From Lichenicola sp964247725 (GTDB lineage: Bacteria; Pseudomonadota; Alphaproteobacteria; Acetobacterales; Acetobacteraceae), in NCBI GenBank assembly GCA_964247725.1, contig CAXTVM010000009.1:36370-100369 (forward strand): a stretch of DNA of 64,000 bases. The letters are read 5' to 3'. The notes below the pieces were generated by a model that was not told the DNA's origin, ran no database searches, and worked only from the letters and a program-made list of their open reading frames with translations. Both the position numbers and the translations under genes were made by a program. This document shows positions 18,045 to 27,123 of the stretch, in pieces. Position 1 is the first letter of the stretch, and the number at the start of each line of letters is the position of its first letter.

Positions 18045-18323
18045 CTAGCGGGACGGGGTCAGCAGCCAGCCGAGGAGGAAGCCGATCCCGGCCGCAATGC
18101 CCAGCGTCGCCAGCGGCTGCTCGCGCATCAGCGCGGTGGCATCCTCGAACTGGTCCCGGGCCTGCTCGAGCAGGTCGCCATATTCGCTCTGCACCCTGCC
18201 CTGCAGCTGGTCGACCTTACCTTCGGCCTGCGTGCCGGTATCGCCGGTGAGGCCGCCGGCCGCATCCTTCAGCCTGCCCACGCCCTCGGTGACGGTGCCC
18301 TCGATCTGGTTCTCGTCGACCAT
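18045..18323 (-). CDS. CsbD-like stress protein with C-terminal membrane anchor
   Basis: 92 residues. The N-terminus has the CsbD pattern (MVDENQIEGTVTEGVGRLKD; GDTGTQAEGKVDQLQGRVQ), and the C-terminus has a glycine-rich helix (LATLGIAAGIGFLLGWLL), as in DUF883/ElaB-type proteins. CsbD proteins are general-stress induced; their biochemical role is unknown. A paralogue with the same architecture is at 29011-29265, on the other side of the efflux operon. Confidence 0.85.
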   Translation of the reverse strand: MVDENQIEGTVTEGVGRLKDAAGGLTGDTGTQAEGKVDQLQGRVQSEYGDLLEQARDQFEDATALMREQPLATLGIAAGIGFLLGWLLTPSR

Positions 18324-18482
18324 GCCCTGTGTCCTCTCGCGCCGATGTTGGTGCTGCGGCGAACGAGCCCGAGCGGGCGTGGTTCCGAGACGGCCGGCAA
18401 GGCGCGGCCGAAACCGCGGCGTGCCGGCGTGCGGCGCGGGCGCAGGAGAGCGCCGCGATCGGACAAGGCGGTGCGGACGGCC

Positions 18483-18656
18483 TCAGGCGGCGACGCGCGC
18501 GGAGACCATCCCATAATAGGCGGGCATCGCCATCGGCCGGGCCGGATCGCGGAAGCTGTCGACCTGCGGCAGCATCAGACCGTCATAGCGGCCCGGTTCC
18601 TGCTCGACGGCGTTCTGAATGGCTGCGGTCTCGATCGCGAAGAGCCTGCGAAACAT
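18483..18656 (-). CDS. Small hypothetical protein (57 residues)
   Basis: Starts at the ATG at 18656 (MFRRLFAIETAAIQNAV) with a good ribosome-binding site, AGGAGA, nine bases upstream, and ends MVSARVAA. No domain recognised. Mostly polar with a Met/Pro-rich second half (PARPMAMPAYYGM). The frame extends further upstream to 18836, but those residues look non-coding. The ribosome-binding site is the main support. Confidence 0.5.
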   Translation of the reverse strand: MFRRLFAIETAAIQNAVEQEPGRYDGLMLPQVDSFRDPARPMAMPAYYGMVSARVAA

Positions 18657-19014
18657 CGTCCGTCTCCTGCATGCCTGGATCCTCGGGGCGCGGATGCGGG
18701 TCAGGATCCCGCCATGCCGGCCCTCGGCCCGGCAAGTGCTTATAGCAGGCGCATACTTCCGCCACAATCTCGCCGTGTTTCGCTCACGAAGCCGTGTTGG
18801 GCGCCAGCGTGCAACTTCCGTGCGGTCGACCTGCACGTTGCGGCGATTTTAGCCGGCAGCCGCCGGCTACGGCTGTTACGCTCGGTAGCGTGCCGGCGGC
18901 TTGCGTGGCGCGGCGTCCGCCCATGATAAGCCGCCGGCGTGGAGCTGTAGGTAGGACGCCTCCGGGCGGCCATGCCGGATCGCGCGTGCGCGGGCTTCGG
19001 GTTAAGGGAAGACC
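18657..19014. other. Intergenic region upstream of the RND efflux operon
   Basis: About 360 bases without a convincing gene. It must contain the promoter of the efflux operon that starts at 19015 and probably that of the small minus-strand gene. I see no clear operator palindrome, repeat or RNA structure. There is no adjacent regulator gene, so local control is not evident. Confidence 0.5.
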
Positions 19015-20397
19015 ATGGACCAGCCGCTGGAACCCCGAGATCGCGCCGCCCCGCCCGCCGCCGACGCGCCGGGCCGGACTCCCGACCTGCGGCCGCGGCC
19101 CGCCCCCTTGCCCGGCGCCCCCCTGCCCGGCGTTCCGATGCCGGGGATGCCTGGCGACATGCCGCCGCCGCGCGGACGGCGGCGGCGCTGGCTGCCGTGG
19201 CTGATCCTGCTGGTCGCGACCGGCGCCATCGCCTTTGCCCTGCTGCGGCCGCGGCCGCAGGCGGGCACGGGGGCGGGCGGCGGCGGCCACCGTCGCGGCG
19301 CCGGCGCCCAGGCGAGCGCGGCACAGCCGGTGGCCGAGGCGACCGCGCGCACCGGCGACATGCCGGTGGTGCTGACCCAGCTCGGCACCGTCACCTCGCT
19401 CGCCACCATCACCGTGCAGTCGCAGATCTCGGGCTACCTGCTGGAGGTGAACTTCCGGGAAGGCCAGGAGGTGCATCGCGGCGACCAGCTCGCCCTGGTC
19501 GACCCCAGGCTCTACATCGCGACGCTCACCCAGGACGAGGGCAACCTGAAGCGCGACACCGCCACGCTGCACGAGGCGCAGATCGACCTCGCGCGCTACC
19601 AGCTGCTGCAGCGGCAGAAGAGCATCGCCTCGCAGACTGCGGAGGACCAGGTCTACGTGGTCGGCCAGGCCGAGGGCGCGGTGCTGCTGGACCAGGGCGC
19701 CATCGCCAGTGCCAAGCAGAACATCGCCTACTGCCACATCCTGTCGCCGATCGACGGCCGCGTCGGCCTGCGCCAGGTCGATGCCGGCAACTACATCACC
19801 TCGGCCGCCGCCAACGGGCTGGTGGTGGTGACGCAGATCCACCCGATCTCGGTGATCTTCACCATCCCCGAGGACGACATCCCCGGGCTGCAGGCGCAGA
19901 TGAAGGCGGGTGCGGCGCTGCCGGTCGACGCCTACGACCGCACCAACACCATCAAGCTGGCCTCGGGCAGCGTCGAGACCATCGACAACACCATCGACAC
20001 CAGCACCGGCACCGTGCGCGTCCGCGCCAACTTCGCCAACGCCGACGGCACCCTGTTCCCGAACCAGTTCGTCAACGCGCGGCTGCTGCTGCAGACGCTG
20101 CACGGCGCCGTGCTGATCCCCAACGGCGCGATCCAGACCGGGCCGCAGGGCAACTTCGTCTATCTGGTGCAGCCGGACAGCACGGTCGCGGTGCGCCAGA
20201 TCAGGACCGGCACCGCCAGCACCGCCGACACCGTCGTGACGACCGGCCTCGAGCCCGGCGACGTGGTGGTCACCGACGGCACCGACAAGCTCAAGACCGG
20301 CTCCAAGGTGGCCGTGCCCGCCGCCCATCCGCCGGCCGCCGCCGGCACCGGCGCACACGGGCACCATCGCGCCGCCGCGGACGGGCCAGCACCTTGA
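19015..20397 (+). CDS. RND efflux periplasmic adaptor, MdtA-like
   Basis: 460 residues. A Pro-rich cytosolic head (residues 1-55) precedes one membrane helix (WLPWLILLVATGAIAFALL, about 60-78). The membrane-fusion-protein fold follows: lipoyl/barrel-sandwich (VTSLATITVQSQISGYLLEV; FREGQEVHRGDQLALVDP), an alpha-hairpin (NLKRDTATLHEAQIDLARYQ) and beta-barrel (SPIDGRVGLRQVDAGNYI). It links the two inner-membrane pumps encoded downstream to the outer-membrane channel. The tail after 440 is His/Ala/Gly rich. First gene of the operon, 34 bases from the next start. Confidence 0.92.
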   Translation: MDQPLEPRDRAAPPAADAPGRTPDLRPRPAPLPGAPLPGVPMPGMPGDMPPPRGRRRRWLPWLILLVATGAIAFALLRPRPQAGTGAGGGGHRRGAGAQASAAQPVAEATARTGDMPVVLTQLGTVTSLATITVQSQISGYLLEVNFREGQEVHRGDQLALVDPRLYIATLTQDEGNLKRDTATLHEAQIDLARYQLLQRQKSIASQTAEDQVYVVGQAEGAVLLDQGAIASAKQNIAYCHILSPIDGRVGLRQVDAGNYITSAAANGLVVVTQIHPISVIFTIPEDDIPGLQAQMKAGAALPVDAYDRTNTIKLASGSVETIDNTIDTSTGTVRVRANFANADGTLFPNQFVNARLLLQTLHGAVLIPNGAIQTGPQGNFVYLVQPDSTVAVRQIRTGTASTADTVVTTGLEPGDVVVTDGTDKLKTGSKVAVPAAHPPAAAGTGAHGHHRAAADGPAP

Positions 20398-20431
20398 GCG
20401 ACGCCGGATCGGCGCGGGGCCCCGGCCGGCC

Positions 20432-23400
20432 GTGAACCCGTCCCGGCTCTTCATCGAGCGTCCGGTGGCGACGACGCTGCTGATGCTGGCGATCCTGATG
20501 GTGGGCCTGCTCGGCTTCCGGTTCCTCCCCATCGCCGCCCTGCCGCAGGTCGAGTACCCGACCATCCAGGTCGAGACCTTCTATCCCGGCGCCGGGCCGC
20601 AGGTGATGACCACCTACGTCACGGCGCCGCTGGAGTATCAGCTCGGCCAGATGCCGGGCTTGAGCCAGATGGAGAGCCAGAGCTCGGCCGGCGCCTCGGT
20701 GATCACGCTGCGGTTCGGGCTCGACATCGACATCAACGTCGCCGAGCAGGAGGTGCAGGCCGCGATCAACGCCGCCAACTCGCTGCTGCCCTCGGACCTG
20801 CCGGCGCCGCCGATCTACGCCAAGGTCAACCCCGCCGACACGCCGATCCTGACGCTCGGCATCACCAGCAAGACCATGACGCTGGTCGACGTCGAGGACT
20901 ACGTCGACACCCGCCTCGCCCAGAAGATCAGCCAGATCAACGGCGTCGGCCTGGTGACGCTCACCGGCGGCAACCGCAAGGCGATCCGGGTGCGGGTGAA
21001 CAGCCGCGCGCTGACCTCGTACGGGCTCAGCATGGACGACCTGCGCACCATCATCACCACGGTCAACGTCAACTCGCCGACCGGCACCTTCGACGGCCCG
21101 CTGCATTCGTCGACGCTGCAGGTGGACGCCCAGGTCACCGCCCCCGACATCCTCGCCAACCAGGTGATCGCCTACAACAACGGCGCGCCGATCCGGGTCC
21201 GCGACGTCGCCAGCGTGGTGAGCGGGCCCGAGAACACCCAGCTCGCCGCCTGGTCCGGCACCACGCCGGCCATCATCCTGAACGTGCAGCGCCAGCCGGG
21301 CGCCAACGTCATCGCCGTGGTCGACGCGATCGACCGGATCCTGCCGCAGCTGCGGCAAGGCGTCCCGTCGGGCATCGCCATCACGCCGCTGACCGACCGC
21401 ACCGTCACCATCCGCGCCTCGGTGCAGGACGTCGAGTTCGAGCTGCTGCTGTCGATCGCCCTGGTGGTCGGCGTGATCTTCGTATTCCTGCGCAACCTGC
21501 CGGCGACGCTGATCCCCTCGCTCTCGGTGCCGCTGTCGCTGGTCGGCACGATGGCGGTGATGTACCTGCTGGGCTACTCGCTCGACAACCTGTCGCTGAT
21601 GTCGCTGACCATCGCCACCGGCTTCGTGGTCGACGACGCCATCGTCATGATCGAGAACATCGCCCGCTACGTCGAGATGGGCGAGAGCCGGATGCAGGCG
21701 GCGCTGAAGGGGGCCGGGCAGATCGGCTTCACCATCGTCTCGCTGACGGTCTCGCTGATCGCGGTGCTGATCCCGCTGCTGTTCATGGGCGACGTGGTGG
21801 GACGGCTGTTCCACGAGTTCGCCGTCACGCTGGCGGTCACCATCGTGCTCTCGGCACTGGTCTCGCTCACCCTGGTGCCGATGCTGTGCGCGCGCATGCT
21901 GCGCGAGCAGCCGCACCATCCGCCAGCTGCCCGGCTGCAGTCCGGCAGCCGGTTCTCGCGCTGGAGCGAGCGCCGCATCGACGCCGTGATCGCCGGCTAC
22001 GGGCGCTGGCTCGACGTGGTGCTGCGCCACCGGCCGCTGACGCTCGGCGTGTTCCTGCTCACGCTGGCCGTCACCGTCGTGCTGGCCGTCGTCATCCCGA
22101 AGGGCTTCTTCCCGGTGCAGGACACCGGCGTCATCCAGGGCATCTCGGTGGCATCCGAGGACACCTCGCTGGCGGCGATGTCGGCGCACCAGCAGGCGCT
22201 GGGGCGGGTGATCCTGAAGGATCCCGACGTGGCCAGCCTGTCCTCCTTCATCGGCGTCGACGGCGCCAACATGACGCTGAACCAGGGCCGGTTCCTGATC
22301 AACCTGGCGCCGCACGACAGCCGCGCGCTGTCCTCGTCCGGGGTGATCCGCCGCCTGCAGACCGAGGTGGCGGGCGTGTCCGGGGTCCGGCTCTACATGC
22401 AGCCGGTGCAGGACCTCTCGCTCGACACCGCGGTCTCGGCGACCCAGTACCAGTTCGTGCTGGAGACGCCCAACTACGACGACTTCGCCCGCTGGGTGCC
22501 CAAGGTGGTCGACGCGCTGCAGGCGCTGCCGCAGCTGGCCGACGTCACCTCGGACCTGCAGGCGACCGGGCTGGTCGCCAACGTCACGCTGGACCGCGCC
22601 ACCGGCGCCCGCTTCAGCATCACCCCGGAGACGGTCGACAACGCGCTCTACGACAGCTACGGCCAGCGCCAGGTCAGCACCGTCTATACGCAGTCGAACC
22701 AGTACCGGGTGATCCTGGAGACCGATCACAGCCTGCAGCGCGACCTGTCGAGCCTGGGCCAGCTCTATCTGCCCGGCGCCACGCTCAACACCAGCACCAC
22801 CGCGTCGGGCGCCGCCCGCCAGCCGACCGGCGGGCTGGTGCCGCTGAGCGCGGTGGCCTCGGTGCATGTCGGCACCGGGCCGCTGCTGATCTCGCACCTG
22901 GGCCAGTTCCCGGCCACCACGGTGTCGTTCAACCTGGCACCGGGCGCCTCGCTGGGTCCGGCGGTGGACGCGATCGAGCGGGCCGAGCGGACGATCGGCC
23001 TGCCGGGCAGCTTCCAGACCTCGTTCCAGGGCACCGCCAGCGCGTTCCAGAGCAGCCTCGGCAACGAGCTGTTCCTGGTGCTGGCGGCCCTGGTCGCGGT
23101 CTACATCGTGCTGGGCGTGCTCTACGAGAGCTTCATCCACCCGGTGACGATCCTGTCCACGCTGCCGTCGGCCGGCGTGGGCGCGCTCGCAGCGCTGATG
23201 ATCGCCGGTGCCGATCTCGACGTCATGGGCATCATCGGCATCGTGCTGCTGATCGGCATCGTCAAGAAGAACGCGATCATGATGATCGACTTCGCGCTGG
23301 AGGCGGAGCGCGTGGACGGGATGGCGCCGGTGGACGCGATCCGGCGGGCGGCGCTGCTGCGGTTCCGGCCGATCCTGATGACCACGCTGGCCGCCGCGTT

Positions 23401-23632
23401 CGGCGCCCTGCCGCTGATGCTGGGCAACGGCACCGGCTCCGAGCTGCGCCGGCCGCTTGGGCTGGCCATCGTCGGCGGGCTCGCGGTGAGCCAGCTGCTG
23501 ACCCTGTTTACCACGCCGGTGATCTACCTGTTCATGGACGGGCTCGGCCGCCGCACCCGCGCCTGGTTCGCGCGCCGCAACGCCGCCGGCGACGACCCCA
23601 TGTCGCGCGGGGCGGCGCCGCACACCTTATGA
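20432..23632 (+). CDS. RND efflux pump subunit, MdtB-like
   Basis: 1066 residues from a GTG start (MNPSRLFIERPVATTLLML). Typical HAE1-family pump: twelve helices, two large periplasmic loops, and the proton-relay aspartates D401-D402 in helix 4 (GFVVDDAIVMIENIARY). The FPVQDTGVIQGISVASED and LPSAGVGALAALMI motifs are in place. In E. coli, MdtB and MdtC form a hetero-trimer that exports bile salts, novobiocin and similar compounds; substrates here are not known. It overlaps the next gene by 4 bases (ATGA). Confidence 0.92.
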   Translation: MNPSRLFIERPVATTLLMLAILMVGLLGFRFLPIAALPQVEYPTIQVETFYPGAGPQVMTTYVTAPLEYQLGQMPGLSQMESQSSAGASVITLRFGLDIDINVAEQEVQAAINAANSLLPSDLPAPPIYAKVNPADTPILTLGITSKTMTLVDVEDYVDTRLAQKISQINGVGLVTLTGGNRKAIRVRVNSRALTSYGLSMDDLRTIITTVNVNSPTGTFDGPLHSSTLQVDAQVTAPDILANQVIAYNNGAPIRVRDVASVVSGPENTQLAAWSGTTPAIILNVQRQPGANVIAVVDAIDRILPQLRQGVPSGIAITPLTDRTVTIRASVQDVEFELLLSIALVVGVIFVFLRNLPATLIPSLSVPLSLVGTMAVMYLLGYSLDNLSLMSLTIATGFVVDDAIVMIENIARYVEMGESRMQAALKGAGQIGFTIVSLTVSLIAVLIPLLFMGDVVGRLFHEFAVTLAVTIVLSALVSLTLVPMLCARMLREQPHHPPAARLQSGSRFSRWSERRIDAVIAGYGRWLDVVLRHRPLTLGVFLLTLAVTVVLAVVIPKGFFPVQDTGVIQGISVASEDTSLAAMSAHQQALGRVILKDPDVASLSSFIGVDGANMTLNQGRFLINLAPHDSRALSSSGVIRRLQTEVAGVSGVRLYMQPVQDLSLDTAVSATQYQFVLETPNYDDFARWVPKVVDALQALPQLADVTSDLQATGLVANVTLDRATGARFSITPETVDNALYDSYGQRQVSTVYTQSNQYRVILETDHSLQRDLSSLGQLYLPGATLNTSTTASGAARQPTGGLVPLSAVASVHVGTGPLLISHLGQFPATTVSFNLAPGASLGPAVDAIERAERTIGLPGSFQTSFQGTASAFQSSLGNELFLVLAALVAVYIVLGVLYESFIHPVTILSTLPSAGVGALAALMIAGADLDVMGIIGIVLLIGIVKKNAIMMIDFALEAERVDGMAPVDAIRRAALLRFRPILMTTLAAAFGALPLMLGNGTGSELRRPLGLAIVGGLAVSQLLTLFTTPVIYLFMDGLGRRTRAWFARRNAAGDDPMSRGAAPHTL

Positions 23633-26600
23633 ACGTCTCCCGCCCGTTCATCCTGCGGCCGGTGGCGACCACGCTGCTGACCATCGCGCTGGCGCTGAGC
23701 GGCGCGTTCGCCTACTCCAAGCTGCCGGTGGCGCCGCTGCCCAACGTCGCCTTCCCGGTGATCCAGGTGCAGGCGACGCAGCCCGGCGGCTCGCCGAGCG
23801 AGGTGGCGGACTCGGTGGCGACGCCGCTCGAACGCCATCTCGGCACCATCGCCGGCGTCACTGAGATGACGTCCCAGAGCACCCAGAACCAGAGCCGCAT
23901 CACCATCCAGTTCGACCTGTCGGTCGACGTCGACAACGCCGCCCACGCGGTTGAGGCGGCGATCCAGTCGGCGCGCGCCGACCTGCCGGCCAGCATCCGC
24001 ACCAACCCGGTCTATCGGAAGTTCAACCCGTCCAGCCAGCCGGTCATGATCCTGGCGCTGACGTCCAAGACCCGCACCGCGCCGCAGCTGTTCGACCTCG
24101 CCACCAACATCCTGCAGCAGCAGCTCTCCAAGGTGGAGGGCGTCGGCAACTTCCAGCCCGGCGGCAGCGCGCTGCCGGCGGTGCGGGTCGAGATGGACCC
24201 GCTGCCGATGTTCGAAGCCGGGCTCGGCTTCGAGGACGTGCGGGCGGCGATCGCGTCCGCCAACGCCAACACGCCCAAGGGCTTCATCGACGTCGGCCGC
24301 CAGCGCTACCAGCTCGACACCAACGACCAGGCGCGCAAGGCGGCCGACTACCAGGGGCTGGTGGTCGGCTACCGCAACGGCGCGCCGATCCGGCTCTCCG
24401 ACATCGCCGAGGTGACCGACAGCGTCGAGGACCTGCGCAACGCCGGCTACTACAACGGCGTGCCGGCGGTGGTCTGCCTGGTCTATCCGCAGGCGACCGC
24501 CAACATCATCAAGACCACCGACTCCATCAAGGCGCTGCTGCCGACGCTGCAGGCCGCGCTCCCCGGCGACGTGCGGCTGCATATCGGACTCGACCGCTCG
24601 ACCACCATCCGCGCCTCGGTGTCGGACACCCAGACCACGCTGCTGATCGCGATCGTGCTGGTGGTGCTGGTGGTGCTGGTGTTCCTGCGCACGCTGCGCT
24701 CGACCGCGATCCCGGCGGTGGCGGTGCCGGTATCGATCGTCTCGACCTTCGGCGCGATGTACCTGCTGGGCTTCTCGCTCGACAATCTGTCGCTGATGGC
24801 GCTCACCATCGCCACCGGCTTCGTCGTCGACGACGCCATCGTGGTGCTGGAGAACATCGCCCGGCACATGGAGGACGGCATGCCGCGCCTGCAGGCGGCG
24901 CTGCAGGGCACTGCCGAGGTCAGCTTCACGGTGATCTCGATCACCGTCTCGCTGATCGCGGTGTTCATGCCGATCCTGCTGCTGCCGGGGATCGCGGGGA
25001 AGTTCTTCTACGAGTTCGCGATGACGCTGATCGCCACCATCGGCGTGTCCCTGCTGCTGGCGCTCACGGTGACGCCGATGATGTGCTCGCTGTTCCTCCG
25101 TGTGCAGCCGCGGGTGACGGCCGAGCGAGCGGCGGGGGACACCGAGCGGGCGCGGCGGCAGCCGGGGTTCGCGCGGCGCAGCCAGGCCCGCCTTGGCGCC
25201 GGGATCGAGCGCGTGCTGGACGGCATGCTCGCCGGCTACCGCTCCAGCCTCGACATCGCGCTCCGCCACAGCGGGCTGGTGGCGCTGACGCTGCCGCTCA
25301 CCATCGTGCTGACCGTCCTGCTGGTCGCCCGGATGCCCAAGACCTTCTTCCCGTCGCAGGACAACGGCCTGCTGATCGGCACCGTCGAGGGAGAGCAGAG
25401 CATCTCGTTCCAGAACATGCAGCAGAAGCTGGTCCAGGTCTCGAACGCCGTCCTGGCCGACCCCGACGTGTCCACCATCGCCGGCTTCACCGGCGGCCGC
25501 GGCACCAACCAGGCGCAGGTATTCATCCAGCTGAAGGACATCGCGGTCCGCCGCGACAACATCGACCAGACCATCGCCCGCCTCACCGCCCGCATGAAGG
25601 ACATGGTGGGAGCCCGCTTCTTCGCGTTCTCCGCCGGCGACGTCCGCGCCGGCGCCCGCACCAGCAGCTCGAGCTACCAGTACACCCTGAAGTCCGACGA
25701 TTCCGACCTGCTCTACGACTGGGCGCGCAAGCTTGAGGCGGCGCTGAAGACGCGGCCGGAGCTCGCCGACGTCGACTCCGACGTGGCGCAGGGCGGCCGG
25801 GCGATCTCGGTGGCGATCGACCGCGACAGCGCCGCCCGGGTCAAGCTGACGCCGCAGCTGATCACCAGCACGATCTACGACGCGTTCGGGCAGCGCAGCG
25901 CCTCGACCATCTACAACACCCTGAACCAGTACCACGTGGTCATGGAGGTGGCGCCGCGGTTCTGGCAGGACCCGTCGATCCTGAGCCAGATCTGGGTCAG
26001 CACGGCCAGCGGCACGGCGTCGGGGAGCAGCAGCAGCAACCTCATCCGCATCGCCAACCGCGCCAGCACCTCGTCCGGCGGCAGCTCCAACGGCGGCGGC
26101 AGCGGCGGCGCCGCCGTCACCAATACCGCGACGCTGTCGCAGACCGGCACCGGCACCGGCATCGCCACCGCTGCCAGCGGCGCCACCGCCGGCGCCACCG
26201 CCGCCACCACGCTGTCGACGGCTCAGCAATCGGAGCAGAACGCCAACAGCAACAGCCTGGCCGGCGGCAAGGGCGCCTCCAGCGGCTCGGCGGTATCGTC
26301 GTCGGCCGAGACCATGGTACCGCTCTCGGCGGTGACCGCCTTCGTGCCGACCACGACGCCGCTCACGGTGTCGCACGACGGCGGCTTCGTCGCCGCCACG
26401 ATCTCGTTCAACACGCCGCCCGGCGGCTCGCTCAGCGCGGCCGAGACCGCGATCCACGAGACCATGCTGCAGATCCACGTGCCGGCCGAGGTGCACGGCG
26501 ACTTCGCCGGCAACGCGCAGCAGCTGCAGCAGACCACCGGCTCCTATCCGATCGTGGTGCTGGCCGCCCTGCTCGCGGTCTACGCCACGCTCGGCATCCT

Positions 26601-27123
26601 CTACGAGAGCTACATCCACCCGCTGACGATCCTCTCCACGCTGCCGTCCGCCGGGGTGGGCGCGATCCTGGCGCTGCAGCTGTTCGGCGAGGAGTTCTCG
26701 CTGATCGCCATGATCGGCGTGATCCTGCTGATCGGCATCGTGAAGAAGAACGCCATCCTGCTGATCGACTTCGCGCTGAACGAGGAGCGCCAGCACGGCG
26801 CCAGCCCGCGCGACGCGATCTACCGCGCCTGCCTGCTCCGCTTCCGGCCGATCATGATGACCAGCTTCGCGGCGGCCCTGGGCGCGCTGCCGCTGGTGCT
26901 GGGCAACGGCTACGGCCACGAGCTGCGCCGCCCGCTGGGGCTCTCGGTGATGGGCGGGCTGATCGTCAGCCAGGCGCTGACGCTCTACACGACGCCGGTG
27001 GTGTATCTCTACCTCGACCGCATGCGGCACTGGTCGAGCCGGCGCTGGCAGGGCTGGCGCGCCGGCCGCGGTGGACGGCCCTTCCTGCCCCGACCCTCGC
27101 CCCAGGACGCGCCCGCCGAATGA
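23629..27123 (+). CDS. RND efflux pump subunit, MdtC-like, with low-complexity insertion
   Basis: 1164 residues from the ATG at 23629, about 100 longer than the partner pump. The core is a full HAE1 pump: SRPFILRPVATTLLTIAL start, proton-relay D401-D402 (GFVVDDAIVVLENIARH), FPSQDNGLLIGTVEGEQ, LPSAGVGAILALQL. The extra length is a Ser/Gly/Thr/Ala-rich stretch at about residues 790-895 in the second periplasmic loop, just before MVPLSAVTAF; the MdtB-like partner has only a short version at that place. The start and stop overlap both neighbours as ATGA, so the three genes are translationally coupled. A longer upstream frame lies within mdtB and is not coding. Confidence 0.92.
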   Translation: MNVSRPFILRPVATTLLTIALALSGAFAYSKLPVAPLPNVAFPVIQVQATQPGGSPSEVADSVATPLERHLGTIAGVTEMTSQSTQNQSRITIQFDLSVDVDNAAHAVEAAIQSARADLPASIRTNPVYRKFNPSSQPVMILALTSKTRTAPQLFDLATNILQQQLSKVEGVGNFQPGGSALPAVRVEMDPLPMFEAGLGFEDVRAAIASANANTPKGFIDVGRQRYQLDTNDQARKAADYQGLVVGYRNGAPIRLSDIAEVTDSVEDLRNAGYYNGVPAVVCLVYPQATANIIKTTDSIKALLPTLQAALPGDVRLHIGLDRSTTIRASVSDTQTTLLIAIVLVVLVVLVFLRTLRSTAIPAVAVPVSIVSTFGAMYLLGFSLDNLSLMALTIATGFVVDDAIVVLENIARHMEDGMPRLQAALQGTAEVSFTVISITVSLIAVFMPILLLPGIAGKFFYEFAMTLIATIGVSLLLALTVTPMMCSLFLRVQPRVTAERAAGDTERARRQPGFARRSQARLGAGIERVLDGMLAGYRSSLDIALRHSGLVALTLPLTIVLTVLLVARMPKTFFPSQDNGLLIGTVEGEQSISFQNMQQKLVQVSNAVLADPDVSTIAGFTGGRGTNQAQVFIQLKDIAVRRDNIDQTIARLTARMKDMVGARFFAFSAGDVRAGARTSSSSYQYTLKSDDSDLLYDWARKLEAALKTRPELADVDSDVAQGGRAISVAIDRDSAARVKLTPQLITSTIYDAFGQRSASTIYNTLNQYHVVMEVAPRFWQDPSILSQIWVSTASGTASGSSSSNLIRIANRASTSSGGSSNGGGSGGAAVTNTATLSQTGTGTGIATAASGATAGATAATTLSTAQQSEQNANSNSLAGGKGASSGSAVSSSAETMVPLSAVTAFVPTTTPLTVSHDGGFVAATISFNTPPGGSLSAAETAIHETMLQIHVPAEVHGDFAGNAQQLQQTTGSYPIVVLAALLAVYATLGILYESYIHPLTILSTLPSAGVGAILALQLFGEEFSLIAMIGVILLIGIVKKNAILLIDFALNEERQHGASPRDAIYRACLLRFRPIMMTSFAAALGALPLVLGNGYGHELRRPLGLSVMGGLIVSQALTLYTTPVVYLYLDRMRHWSSRRWQGWRAGRGGRPFLPRPSPQDAPAE

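Noticed and set aside
20291..27030. Very long minus-strand open frames (over 1100 codons each) opposite the RND pump genes
   Set aside because: They mirror well-conserved pump genes, have His/Arg/Gln/Gly-rich composition typical of antisense frames in GC-rich DNA, and match no family.
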